A DNA stretch of 50,907 nucleotides from Candidatus Aminicenantota bacterium (GTDB lineage Bacteria > Acidobacteriota > Aminicenantia > Aminicenantales > Aminicenantaceae), in contig DRHQ01000078.1 in NCBI GenBank assembly GCA_011049545.1, forward strand, positions 1 to 50,907, written 5' to 3'. Positions 33,546 to 41,449 of the stretch are shown piece after piece; position 1 is the first letter of the stretch, and every line of letters begins with the position of its first letter. The position numbers and the translations under genes are program-made. The notes beneath the pieces were generated by a model. That model was not told the origin of the DNA and searched no databases. It saw only the letters and a program-made list of their open reading frames with translations.

Positions 33546-35279
33546 ATGAAGAAAAAAACTTTAACCATCATATTCTTTTTTCTGTGTCTGATGAGTCTTT
33601 CAACCCTAAAGGCAGCCGATATCAAGGGCAAGGTTATCCTTTCTCCTAAAGGAAAGCCGTACACTGAAGGGATTGTTCTTCTCAAGCCCCTGGAAGAGGC
33701 ATATTTTTCCGAGACTGCTCTTGATGTTGAGGGAAATTTTATATACAGCGATCTCAGGCCAGGAAAATACATCATCAAAATGGATCTTTATGAATTGACT
33801 CCCTTCGAAGAAGAGATAGAGATAAAAGATAAAACCGAAACACTTGAACTTAACTTCACTATTTCCCTGTCTCTTTTAGACAAAATACTCATTTTCATAA
33901 CGAAGGCAAGCGATTTCATGTGGAGTTACTGGATGATCGCCCTTCTTTTAGGGACAGGAATCCTGCTGACTTATCTCACCCGCCTCATCCAGGTTAGAAG
34001 GCTAATCCTTTCCCTGAAGATGGTACTACGAGGAGCCCTAGGAAAGGATAAATCAGAAAAAGAAGAAGGAGACATATCTCCTTATGCAGCTTTGATGACT
34101 GCACTGGCTGCCACTGTTGGCAATGGCAATATCGCCGGGGTGGCTACGGCCATCGCTGTCGGTGGACCAGGAGCTCCTGTTTGGATGTGGATAGCTGGCT
34201 TCTTCGGCATGGCTACAAAGTATGCTGAAGGATTTTTAGGAGTCAGATACAGGATTAAAAATATACGGGGAGAAATGTCCGGTGGGCCTATGTACTATGC
34301 CCGTAATGGCATTAAAAACGAGAAGCTAGCCAAATTCATGGGCATGCTTTTTGCTGTCTGCGGTGCTATAGCCTGCCTCTTGGGCACAGGGAACATGATG
34401 CAATCCAATTCCATGGCCTTGGTCTTTAACAGAGAATTCCAAATTCCTTTCTGGATAAGCGGACTGGTTATCACAGGCATCGTGGGAATGGTTATTCTGG
34501 GCGGGATTAAGAGAATCGGAAGGGTATCCGAGCGACTGGTTCCGACCATGATTATTATTTATTTCGGAGGAGCCATCGTTGTCATTCTGGCTAATATCAT
34601 TAACCTGCCAGCAGCTCTTACTACAATCTTTACATCTGCCTTTTCTGTAAAAGCTATCGGAGGAGGTATGGTAGGAGTAACTATAAAGCTGGCTATTAGC
34701 CAAGGCATCAGGAGAGGCCTGCTTTCTAACGAGTCTGGGTTGGGATCAGCGGGCATTGCCCAGTCTGCCTCAAAATCCAAAGATCCTTCTCGAAACGGGC
34801 TCATCGCTATGACCGGGACTTTTATTGATACCATGGTCGTCAATACACTGACCACTCTGGCTATTGTCATCACCGGAAGCTACCTCAAAACCGCTGCCTA
34901 CGGCGATCCAAGAGCTCTAACCTCTACGGCCCTTACGGCAGATGCCTTTGCCTCTGTCATTCCTTATGGAGGATACATCATTGCTTTATGTTCTTTTCTT
35001 TTTGGCTATTCAACACTTCTCGGATGGTGCTATTATGGAGAAAAATGTCTGGAATACATATTTGGCGTCAGGATAATCTATCCTTTCAGGCTGGCTTTCA
35101 TCACCCTGCTTTTCATCGGTTCTATCATTCAGGGTCCTCACCGTTACATAGTCTGGTACATAGGAGATGTAGCCAATGCTTTCATGGCTATCCCTAACTT
35201 GTTGTCTCTTCTTCTTTTAGCCGGATTGGTTGGAAAAGTGACAACCAAGTATTTTTATGAAAAGAAGCGAGAGATTTAA
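33546..35279 (+). CDS. AGCS sodium:alanine/glycine symporter with an N-terminal secreted carboxypeptidase-regulatory-like domain
   Basis: 577 residues; ordinary AGCS proteins run about 450-480. The first 23 residues are a signal peptide (KTLTIIFFFLCLMSLSTLKA). Residues 24-105 form a beta-sandwich of the carboxypeptidase-regulatory type (IKGKVILSPKGKPYTEGIVL, then LDVEGNFIYSDLRPGKYIIK). From about 110 the AGCS transporter follows, with its hallmarks ALAATVGNGNIAGVATAIAV, WIAGFFGMATKYAEGFLGVR and SGGPMYYARNG. The start is nine bases after the NSS stop. The extra domain would sit in the periplasm ahead of helix 1 and could bind substrate or a partner protein. The join is in one open frame with no sign of frameshift. 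Confidence 0.92.
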   Translation: MKKKTLTIIFFFLCLMSLSTLKAADIKGKVILSPKGKPYTEGIVLLKPLEEAYFSETALDVEGNFIYSDLRPGKYIIKMDLYELTPFEEEIEIKDKTETLELNFTISLSLLDKILIFITKASDFMWSYWMIALLLGTGILLTYLTRLIQVRRLILSLKMVLRGALGKDKSEKEEGDISPYAALMTALAATVGNGNIAGVATAIAVGGPGAPVWMWIAGFFGMATKYAEGFLGVRYRIKNIRGEMSGGPMYYARNGIKNEKLAKFMGMLFAVCGAIACLLGTGNMMQSNSMALVFNREFQIPFWISGLVITGIVGMVILGGIKRIGRVSERLVPTMIIIYFGGAIVVILANIINLPAALTTIFTSAFSVKAIGGGMVGVTIKLAISQGIRRGLLSNESGLGSAGIAQSASKSKDPSRNGLIAMTGTFIDTMVVNTLTTLAIVITGSYLKTAAYGDPRALTSTALTADAFASVIPYGGYIIALCSFLFGYSTLLGWCYYGEKCLEYIFGVRIIYPFRLAFITLLFIGSIIQGPHRYIVWYIGDVANAFMAIPNLLSLLLLAGLVGKVTTKYFYEKKREI

Positions 35280-35290
35280 ATTCCTGAATG

Positions 35291-35417
35291 CTTCATCTTT
35301 TAAAAGACCGCGGGAGCCTTTATACCGAAAACTGCTGCGACAAAAGATAAGGATGCAGCCGGATAGGATTTATATTTGATTATCGGAATTGTAGAGAGTA
35401 TTATTTAAAAGATGAAG
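35291..35417. repeat. Perfect 14-base inverted repeat flanking a short gap
   Basis: CTTCATCTTTTAAA at 35291-35304 and its exact complement at 35404-35417, 99 bases apart. The second arm contains the ATG (35412) of the EnvC-like gene. The arm TTTAAAAGATGAAGT recurs at 30763-30777 before the gene at 30245-30709. The gap 35280-35411 holds no other feature. Confidence 0.6.
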
Positions 35418-36587
35418 TTACACAAGAAAACGCTCGAGAAATTTTATCGCTTTATGGGTATCTCAATCATCCTGATTATCATTATCTCTTTAGATGCCTA
35501 TGGCCAGCAGGATGTTTCCGAATTCCAAGAGCGTTTGGCAAAAATTTCCCACCAGATAGAGCGGTTAAGATTGAAAATAGAAGAAGGGAAAAAAAAGGAA
35601 TCAACCACTCTGTCCCGGCTGGAAAGGATTGGATTTAATAAGGGATTGATCAAAAAAGAAATCTCCCTTTATGCTATCCAATTGGAAAAAGCAAACCGTG
35701 AGCTTTCCTCACTAAACAAAAGCATTCCCGAGCTGGAAGCAAAGCTGGACGAGGAAAAGCAATCTATCGATAAAATACTCATCACCACCTATAAATTCGG
35801 GAAATTCAACTTTCTCCAATTCATGCTTCAAGCAGATAATATGGGAACGCTTATTTCTGAGAATAAGCATTTGACTCTCCTGGCTCAGTACCAGGAAAAA
35901 GTAATCTCGAATTACATGGAAAACTTGGATCAACTGGAGACAGCCGAAAAGAAGCTTCAAGCGAAAAAAAAGGAGGCCTCGCGCTTAATCAAGAATGCCG
36001 AGAAAAAAAGGAAAGAACTACAAGCTCAAGAAAGAAAGAACCGAGCTCTTATAACTGAAATAAAGAAAAACAAAAAGCTACATCTTCAGACCTTAGAGGA
36101 GCTAAAAGTAAGAGCTCAGCAGTTGTTAATTTTGATAGAAAAATTACTTAAAGAAGAAATTTCCTTCCCTATTAATTTAATTCCGCTTTATGAGAAAAAA
36201 GGGAAGCTTCCCTGGCCTATCGAGGGAAAAGTCACTACCAAATTTGGACTCCAAAGACATCCTCAATTTAAGACGACCACCATGAACAACGGAATCGAAA
36301 TTTCCCCCAGAAAAAACTATGTGATTGTCAGAGCTATCCATCCTGGCAAAGTCGTCTACTCTGACTACTTCCAGGGATACGGCAACCTCATCATTGTCGA
36401 TCACGGAATGTCCTACTATTCGCTCTATGGTCACTGCTCAGATATCCTTGTCAAAAAGGGCGACTTGGTTAAAGCTGAACATCCAATCGCATTGGTAGGC
36501 GATATCGGCTCTTTAGAAGGAGACTCCGTTTATTTTGAAATCCGATTCAAGACAAAGCCTCTTAATCCCTTGCAATGGCTGAAATGA
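35412..36587 (+). CDS. EnvC-like murein hydrolase activator (degenerate M23/LytM domain)
   Basis: 391 residues: a signal or anchor segment (about 14-30), a long coiled coil (about 32-250) and a LytM/M23 domain (about 268-391: KLPWPIEGKVTTKFGLQRHP). The zinc ligands are lost: the HxxxD site reads N292-N-G-I-E296 and the final HxH site (normally HLHFE) reads S372-V-Y374 before FEIR. YGHC (His341) remains. This matches EnvC, which does not cut peptidoglycan itself but activates amidases at the septum. It heads a plus-strand set with a CtpA-like and a YibQ-like gene, an arrangement seen in many Gram-negatives. Confidence 0.9.
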   Translation: MKLHKKTLEKFYRFMGISIILIIIISLDAYGQQDVSEFQERLAKISHQIERLRLKIEEGKKKESTTLSRLERIGFNKGLIKKEISLYAIQLEKANRELSSLNKSIPELEAKLDEEKQSIDKILITTYKFGKFNFLQFMLQADNMGTLISENKHLTLLAQYQEKVISNYMENLDQLETAEKKLQAKKKEASRLIKNAEKKRKELQAQERKNRALITEIKKNKKLHLQTLEELKVRAQQLLILIEKLLKEEISFPINLIPLYEKKGKLPWPIEGKVTTKFGLQRHPQFKTTTMNNGIEISPRKNYVIVRAIHPGKVVYSDYFQGYGNLIIVDHGMSYYSLYGHCSDILVKKGDLVKAEHPIALVGDIGSLEGDSVYFEIRFKTKPLNPLQWLK

Positions 36588-36621
36588 AGATGATAAAATC
36601 AAAAACCAATTTCAGGATAAA

Positions 36622-37746
36622 ATGACCAGAAAAAGAATAAAAATACTCTTTTTGACAGTCCTTGTTTTAATTTTTCTCTTTCTCTTGTTAGAGAAAAACT
36701 TTCTCCCAGGATTTTTATTAAAGCTTTCTCCCAACAAGGATTTTGAGCTGCTGGGAAAAGTTATCCAATTGATCAAAAACGATTACATTGAAGAGGCTAA
36801 TCCAGCCAAAACAATGAAAGGAGCCTTTAAAGGGATGGTTGATTCCCTGGACGTTCTCTCCAGCTACTTAGACAAAGAGAGCATGCTCAGGTACAGCCAG
36901 CGCAAGGAGGCAAACCTGAATGATATAGGAATTATCCTATACAAAAGATACGGCTCTTTTCCTCAGGTCATCGGAATTAGGGAGAATTCCCCTGCTGAAA
37001 AAAAAGGAATCCAAATCGGCGACTTTATCAGTTCGATGGACGGACGCTCGACTCTCACGATGAGTATGACCGAAGCAAATCTCTATCTTAAAGATAGAGA
37101 TAAAAAAACCATAAAGCTCAGGATATTCAAAATAGAGGAAACAAAAGAGGTAAATATTGAAAGAACATTGCTATTTGCAGAGCCATTTTCCTTTGCTAAA
37201 GCAAAGGGCACGAGCGGAATTTTAAAGATCCATCAGCTTTATCCTCCCTGCGTAAGGAAGATAAGAGAAGAAATCATCCCCAGGCTAATGCCAGAGAAAA
37301 GGACTTTTATTTTGGATTTGCGGGATTGCCACGAAGGGGATATTGAAGAATCCAGAAAACTCATCAATCTCTTCTTGAAATCTCCGAATATAGGTTACTT
37401 TGAAACAAAAGGAGGAACCAAGGAGATTCTTTCCTGTCCGGACGATGCTGAACTTGAAAAACTGCCCTTGGTTATCTGGACCAATCAGGCAACAATAGGA
37501 CCGGCAGAGGCTGTGGCCGGAGTTCTCAAAGAATTTAAAAGGGCCAAAATCATCGGACTTCCAACTTTAGGTCTCGTAGCCAAACAAAATTTCTTTGTTC
37601 TAGATGACGGGAGTGGATTACTGCTCACCTCAGGAATCTTCCACCTTAAGTCAGGAGAAAAGTTGTGGGAAAAAGGAATTACGCCTGATATAAAAATAAA
37701 TGAGGAAGACCAAACCCTTAGCACATATCTTAAAAAAAGTCTTTAA
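36622..37746 (+). CDS. CtpA-like S41 peptidase homologue, apparently catalytically inactive
   Basis: 374 residues: an N-terminal membrane anchor (about 6-28), a helical region, a PDZ domain (about 98-185: SPAEKKGIQIGDFISSMDGR) and an S41 core. At the nucleophile position the family reads GSASASE; here it is ATIGPAEAVAG, with Gly293 in place of serine. At the general-base position TFGKG reads TLGLV (Leu318 for lysine). Both catalytic residues are therefore missing, although Lys321 is close by. It probably acts as a scaffold or peptide binder. It lies between the EnvC-like gene (34-base gap) and the YibQ-like gene (22-base gap), suggesting a joint role in cell-wall hydrolysis control. Confidence 0.85.
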   Translation: MTRKRIKILFLTVLVLIFLFLLLEKNFLPGFLLKLSPNKDFELLGKVIQLIKNDYIEEANPAKTMKGAFKGMVDSLDVLSSYLDKESMLRYSQRKEANLNDIGIILYKRYGSFPQVIGIRENSPAEKKGIQIGDFISSMDGRSTLTMSMTEANLYLKDRDKKTIKLRIFKIEETKEVNIERTLLFAEPFSFAKAKGTSGILKIHQLYPPCVRKIREEIIPRLMPEKRTFILDLRDCHEGDIEESRKLINLFLKSPNIGYFETKGGTKEILSCPDDAELEKLPLVIWTNQATIGPAEAVAGVLKEFKRAKIIGLPTLGLVAKQNFFVLDDGSGLLLTSGIFHLKSGEKLWEKGITPDIKINEEDQTLSTYLKKSL

Positions 37747-37768
37747 TCTCCAGCCTAAAATGTAGTTA

Positions 37769-38968
37769 ATGCAAAAAAGAAGGCCTAAGAAAAGAAAAAA
37801 GGCCAATCGTATTCCTCTTTCCATTTTAATTATCTTTTCTCTTATGGTGCTTTTATCCGCAATCGGTTTAGACTACATCGGCTGGAAAAGTGGAGAAAAA
37901 TCTTATCTGTTTTCTTCTCTTGCTAAAAAAAAGGAAGTTTTATTGAGTCAAGAAGCTCCACCTGGTCAAGAGCCTCCGCCCGGTCAAGAAACTCTGGATC
38001 AAATTGTCATTAAGAGCCTAACCTTGCTTAAGATACCCTATGATTCAAATCAACAGTACAGGGATAAAAAGGGAGTTCTCCACCTTATGATTGACCTCCC
38101 CTTAAAAAAATACAAGGAGCTGGAATCTCTGCTTGAAAAAGAATTCAATAAAGCCAGCGCCTCTGTCCAAGAAAAAGAAGAGCAACTCGGCGCAGAAAAG
38201 AATTATTATCTATGGCAGGTCAAAGGGAAAAGAAAGCAAAAGCTGAGTATTCTTTTCGCAAGCCAAAAAGAAAAAATAAAAGCAGAACTTCCTCCCAGAA
38301 AGGCCAGGAACAAAGTGGCAATCATCGTCGACGATATGGGTTACAGTTTAAAAGCAATCAATGATATATGCTCACTCAATAAACCCTTGACAGTTTCTAT
38401 TCTTCCATATACTCCTTTAGCCAAAGAGACAGCTCGAATTGCTCACCAAAACAAGTTGGAAGTTATGCTTCATCTTCCTCTTGAGTCCATCAACAGCCAG
38501 AGAGGAAACCGCATTGAGGGAATCATCCTCTCCCGAATGGGTAAAGAAGAAATCCTAAAAATGGTGGAGGCCAATCTCGATCAAATTCCTTACGTCACAG
38601 GCGTTAACAACCACATGGGCTCGAAAATAACGGCCAACGAGATTCTTATGTCTCTTGTTCTTGGACCTTTAAAAAAAAGAAATCTCTTTTTTGTTGATAG
38701 TCGCACTACCAGCAAGTCTAAAGCTTATAATGTAGCCCAAACACTGGGAATCCCTTCAGCCTATCGCCACGTTTTTCTTGATGGAGAAAATCGTAAGGGC
38801 TATACAAAAGGGAAAATGATTGAGCTTTTCCGCTTAGCCCAGAGAAGAGGGGAAGCTATAGGCATCTGCCATCCATCAGAAAGAACTCTGAGAGCTCTAA
38901 GGGAAAACTTCCATCTTATGGAAAAATATAATATCGAGCCCGTCTTTGTCTCCCTGCTAACCAAATAA
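37769..38968 (+). CDS. YibQ-type divergent polysaccharide deacetylase
   Basis: 399 residues: a basic N terminus, one membrane segment (about 15-34), a Pro/Gln-rich linker with repeated PPGQE (about 61-75), a middle domain (about 75-170) and the NodB-like divergent deacetylase domain (about 182-399). Its markers are KVAIIVDDMGYSLKAINDI, LEVMLHLPLES, GVNNHMGSKIT, FFVDSRTTSKS and IGICHPSERTL. The family often sits beside envC; its substrate is not established, though glycan or peptidoglycan is presumed. It is the third gene of the EnvC/CtpA/YibQ-like set. The stop codon lies within a dispersed repeat (38963-38984). Confidence 0.92.
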   Translation: MQKRRPKKRKKANRIPLSILIIFSLMVLLSAIGLDYIGWKSGEKSYLFSSLAKKKEVLLSQEAPPGQEPPPGQETLDQIVIKSLTLLKIPYDSNQQYRDKKGVLHLMIDLPLKKYKELESLLEKEFNKASASVQEKEEQLGAEKNYYLWQVKGKRKQKLSILFASQKEKIKAELPPRKARNKVAIIVDDMGYSLKAINDICSLNKPLTVSILPYTPLAKETARIAHQNKLEVMLHLPLESINSQRGNRIEGIILSRMGKEEILKMVEANLDQIPYVTGVNNHMGSKITANEILMSLVLGPLKKRNLFFVDSRTTSKSKAYNVAQTLGIPSAYRHVFLDGENRKGYTKGKMIELFRLAQRRGEAIGICHPSERTLRALRENFHLMEKYNIEPVFVSLLTK

Positions 38969-38984
38969 CTAGCCTGGATTATTC
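38963..38984 (+). repeat. Dispersed repeat, copy 2 (core CCTGGATTATTC)
   Basis: AAATAACTAGCCTGGATTATTC differs at one position from copy 1 at 16462-16482, and again its TAA is the stop codon of the preceding gene. Confidence 0.7.
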
Positions 38985-39024
38985 ATTAATTATGTTAAGA
39001 AGGTTAGGGGGAAAATACAAAGCC

Positions 39025-39048
39025 CTCAGATAAATCAAACCCCTGTAG
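39025..39048. repeat. Dispersed TTGATnAATCAA-type repeat, partial copy
   Basis: TCAGATAAATCAAACCCCTG then TAG resembles the repeats at 30125 and 30199. It ends at the stop of the convergent membrane-protein gene. Confidence 0.5.
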
Positions 39049-39963
39049 TTAACGAATAAGAGAAAAGGTGTCAATCAGATAAAAACCGCCAGCGTAAAAC
39101 AGAAGCAAAAGAATAATCATCATACTTTTGAGAACAACCTTCCTTTGCAATTTCTTATACAGAGCAAAAAGAAGCTGGTAGAGGACAAAAACCTCAAGAG
39201 CAAAAGGAAGGAAACCTATATAACCAAAAACGGGCATCTGAAATACCCTCCAAAAATTTAGATAGGGAAGGGAGTATTCCCAGTGAGATCCTGCCCAAAA
39301 ATTCCAGAATTCCCACAAGAAGCCGGACACAAGCCCGGTCAATAACCAGCTCCAAAATAGAGTCCAATCCCTTTTCTTTAAATCTTCCAATAAAGTTTCA
39401 TTTTTTAGCCAATGATTTAAAGGCTCAATCAGAAAAATAAGACACAGCCAGCCTAAAGGAAAAAAAAGGCGAGGCCAAGTAAGGGCTAAAATAATTAATA
39501 TTATTCCTGAAATAAACCACGATTTAAGAAGAGTCGGCGCTCCTCTTACTCGAAACAAGGCAAGTCTCTTCTTAGATAAAAAGCTTTGAAAAAACAAGGA
39601 TATCTCTCTCATTGCCGGAATGACAGAAGCATAAGCCACAAAATAGCCAAGCCATCTTTCAAGTATGTTCGCAGGAAGATCGTGATAGGTCCAGTTTTTC
39701 ACTCTCAAATTAAAAAGCTCAAAAATAAGCCAGACGAAAACAGAAATGAAAGCAGAAAAAAGAAAATTCTTTACGGAGTCAGAAAGAGGCGAGGCTTTTC
39801 TTCTCCTAAAGTTTATGCTGTCCATTACAAGAATAAAGAACCACCAGGAAAAACAAAAGAACCAAGTTTTCATAAAAGGAACATTAAGAACGAGGAGAAG
39901 TGCGGAAAACATGAAACCAAAAAGACCAAAGTATAGGTTTAGACGAAGGATTTTTTCTTTCAT
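39049..39963 (-). CDS. Polytopic membrane protein of unknown function
   Basis: 304 residues with about eight hydrophobic helices and short basic loops. It begins LNLYFGLFGFMFSALLLVLN and contains WWFFILVMDSINFRRRKASP, WLIFELFNLRVKNWTYHDLP and a similar second run WLLTGLVSGFLWEFWNFWAG. The two related stretches (FELFNLRVKNWTY and WEFWNFWAGSHWEY) hint at an internal duplication. No cofactor motif or signal peptide is evident and I recognise no family. It is a single gene, convergent with the YibQ-like gene. Start ATG at 39963. Confidence 0.7.
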   Translation of the reverse strand: MKEKILRLNLYFGLFGFMFSALLLVLNVPFMKTWFFCFSWWFFILVMDSINFRRRKASPLSDSVKNFLFSAFISVFVWLIFELFNLRVKNWTYHDLPANILERWLGYFVAYASVIPAMREISLFFQSFLSKKRLALFRVRGAPTLLKSWFISGIILIILALTWPRLFFPLGWLCLIFLIEPLNHWLKNETLLEDLKKRDWTLFWSWLLTGLVSGFLWEFWNFWAGSHWEYSLPYLNFWRVFQMPVFGYIGFLPFALEVFVLYQLLFALYKKLQRKVVLKSMMIILLLLFYAGGFYLIDTFSLIR

Positions 39964-40100
39964 TGCGCTGGAGTCATGCTCTTGAAACTTTATTTTTAAC
40001 TTTTTTCATCCTTAAAAAATCAACTTTTTATTTTACTATGCTACTTAAAAAATAAAATTTTGCAAGCCTGAATTAAGTATTTCCTATTCCGTGATTGGAG

Positions 40101-40140
40101 AAGGTTTTGGGAAATAGTTTAGCTCCCTTCAGATTTTTAT
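40101..40140. repeat. Second copy of the repeat-island end
   Basis: Forty bases starting AAGGTTTTGGGAAATAG match 26511-26550 at about 36 of 40 positions. This copy has no partner inverted repeat nearby, so it is a solo end. Confidence 0.75.
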
Positions 40141-40193
40141 TGAATAATTTCCTGTCCTCATTTATATTAAAAAAAGAAACAAAGGAGAACGAG

Positions 40194-40751
40194 ATGAAAA
40201 AAATGCTGTTAGTCAAAACTCTTATCATAACTGTATTCATTGTAGCTTTAATTCAGACTGGATGTCAGAAAGCGCCCTCTCCTGAAGAACTCAAAGCTTC
40301 CCTGGAAATAGTGGATGTAGAAACAAAGTGGGTAAAAAAATACTATCAACCCTGGCCTTCAAAATTGACACTTGTCCCGGCAATATCTTTCCGCATAAAA
40401 AATCTCACTGAAAAAGCTATTCGGCATATGAGTTTTGAAGCCGTTTTCAGGTTCATTGATGATACTGAAACCTTGGGGGAAGGCTTCCTGCCTGGTCTTC
40501 CAGGAGGTTCTATTCCGCCCGGAGAAATGAGTGATGTCATCCTTTTAAAATGCCGCCTTGGAGTTGAAGGAAAATCCATTAACCATTTTAGAAACAGCCC
40601 GCATTGGAAAACCGCTTTTGTCAAACTCTTTATTCGGTCAAAAGGCTCCAGGTTTATTCTCATAGGAGAGTGGGAGGTTTCTCGGAAAATAGATTTTAAA
40701 GAACCGGAGCCTTATCCTCCTAAAAAGGAAAAGAAGCTTACTTCTTATTAA
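40194..40751 (+). CDS. Putative lipoprotein of unknown function
   Basis: 185 residues from the ATG at 40194. A lipoprotein signal (MLLVKTLIITVFIVALIQTG, then Cys24) is followed by one beta-rich domain: ISFRIKNLTEKAIRHMSFEA and IPPGEMSDVILLKCRLGVEG suggest an Ig-like fold of the kind found in envelope lipoproteins. The upstream in-frame TTG at 40095 is rejected because it lies next to a dispersed repeat and because AAAGGAG stands properly before 40194. The Pro/Lys-rich C terminus (EPEPYPPKKEKK) looks unstructured. The arginine decarboxylase gene follows after 58 bases. Confidence 0.78.
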   Translation: MKKMLLVKTLIITVFIVALIQTGCQKAPSPEELKASLEIVDVETKWVKKYYQPWPSKLTLVPAISFRIKNLTEKAIRHMSFEAVFRFIDDTETLGEGFLPGLPGGSIPPGEMSDVILLKCRLGVEGKSINHFRNSPHWKTAFVKLFIRSKGSRFILIGEWEVSRKIDFKEPEPYPPKKEKKLTSY

Positions 40752-40809
40752 AATCTCCAACCTATATACGCTTCATAAGGAAAGATTTTCAAGAAAGGAA
40801 CTTTAACTC

Positions 40810-41361
40810 ATGAGCATAGTCATTCCATCAAGAGTTTTTTTAACCAAAGGAAAAGGACAACATAAGGAAAAATTAACTAGTTTTGAGCTAGCTCTTAGAG
40901 AAGCCACCATCGCTCCTTTTAACCTTGTTAAAGTTTCGAGCATTTTCCCTCCTCGCTGTAAGCTTTGCTCAAAGGAGGAGGGATTAAAGTTGCTTAAGCC
41001 AGGACAAATTGTTTTTTTAGTGATTAGCGAATGCACAACAGATGAAGCCCACCGCATGATACAAGCGTCAGTAGGATTGGCCATTCCTAATGCTCCTGAT
41101 CATTATGGTTATCTTTCCGAGCATCACAGCTTTGGCCAAAATGAGAAAGAAGCAGGTCAATATGCAGAGGATTTGGCAGCGGATATGCTGGCCACCACCC
41201 TTGGCGTAAACGTCGATACGAGTCAAATCTGGAACGAAGAAAAAAATATTTATAAGTTATCCGATAACATAGTCGTCAGAACCAGACATATCACCCAGAC
41301 AGCGAAAGGGGAAAAAGGGCTCTGGACCACGGCCATTGCCGCTGCTATTTTTATCCTCTAA
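40810..41361 (+). CDS. Pyruvoyl-dependent arginine decarboxylase
   Basis: 183 residues. VIPSRVFLTKGKGQHKEKLT opens the family pattern, and NLVKVSSIFPPRCK contains the Ser43-Ser44 pair where the proenzyme cleaves itself, turning Ser44 into the pyruvoyl group. Later VISECTTDEAHRMIQASVGL and DHYGYLSEHHSFGQ also fit. The enzyme converts arginine to agmatine, the first step of a putrescine/spermidine route or of acid resistance. The length matches archaeal and bacterial members (about 160-190). No other polyamine gene adjoins it, but the spermidine-synthase-like membrane protein is in the same window; a link is speculative. Confidence 0.95.
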   Translation: MSIVIPSRVFLTKGKGQHKEKLTSFELALREATIAPFNLVKVSSIFPPRCKLCSKEEGLKLLKPGQIVFLVISECTTDEAHRMIQASVGLAIPNAPDHYGYLSEHHSFGQNEKEAGQYAEDLAADMLATTLGVNVDTSQIWNEEKNIYKLSDNIVVRTRHITQTAKGEKGLWTTAIAAAIFIL

Positions 41362-41370
41362 CCAGTAAAG

Positions 41371-41413
41371 TAGTCCGGGTAGCTTTTTCAGGGGGGACTA
41401 TCCCTTTTTTCTA
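41371..41413 (+). terminator. Possible weak terminator or decayed repeat after the arginine decarboxylase gene
   Basis: TAGTCC and GGACTA can pair around a loop containing GGGTAGCTTTTTCAGGG, followed by TCCCTTTTTT. The same bases also resemble a decayed copy of the GGGACAGGCTAC hairpin repeat, so the assignment is uncertain. Confidence 0.35.
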
Positions 41414-41414
41414 A

Positions 41415-41441
41415 GTGCGGGCTCGATAAATCAAGCTCCTC
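41415..41441. repeat. Dispersed TTGATnAATCAA-type repeat, copy
   Basis: GCGGGCTCGATAAATCAAGC then TCCTCC resembles the repeats at 30125 and 30199. It lies between two convergent genes. Confidence 0.55.
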
Positions 41442-41449
41442 CAGGGATG

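Noticed and set aside
40095-40193. Upstream TTG start for the lipoprotein gene
   Set aside because: It starts at the edge of a dispersed repeat and would bury the lipoprotein signal; AAAGGAG marks 40194.
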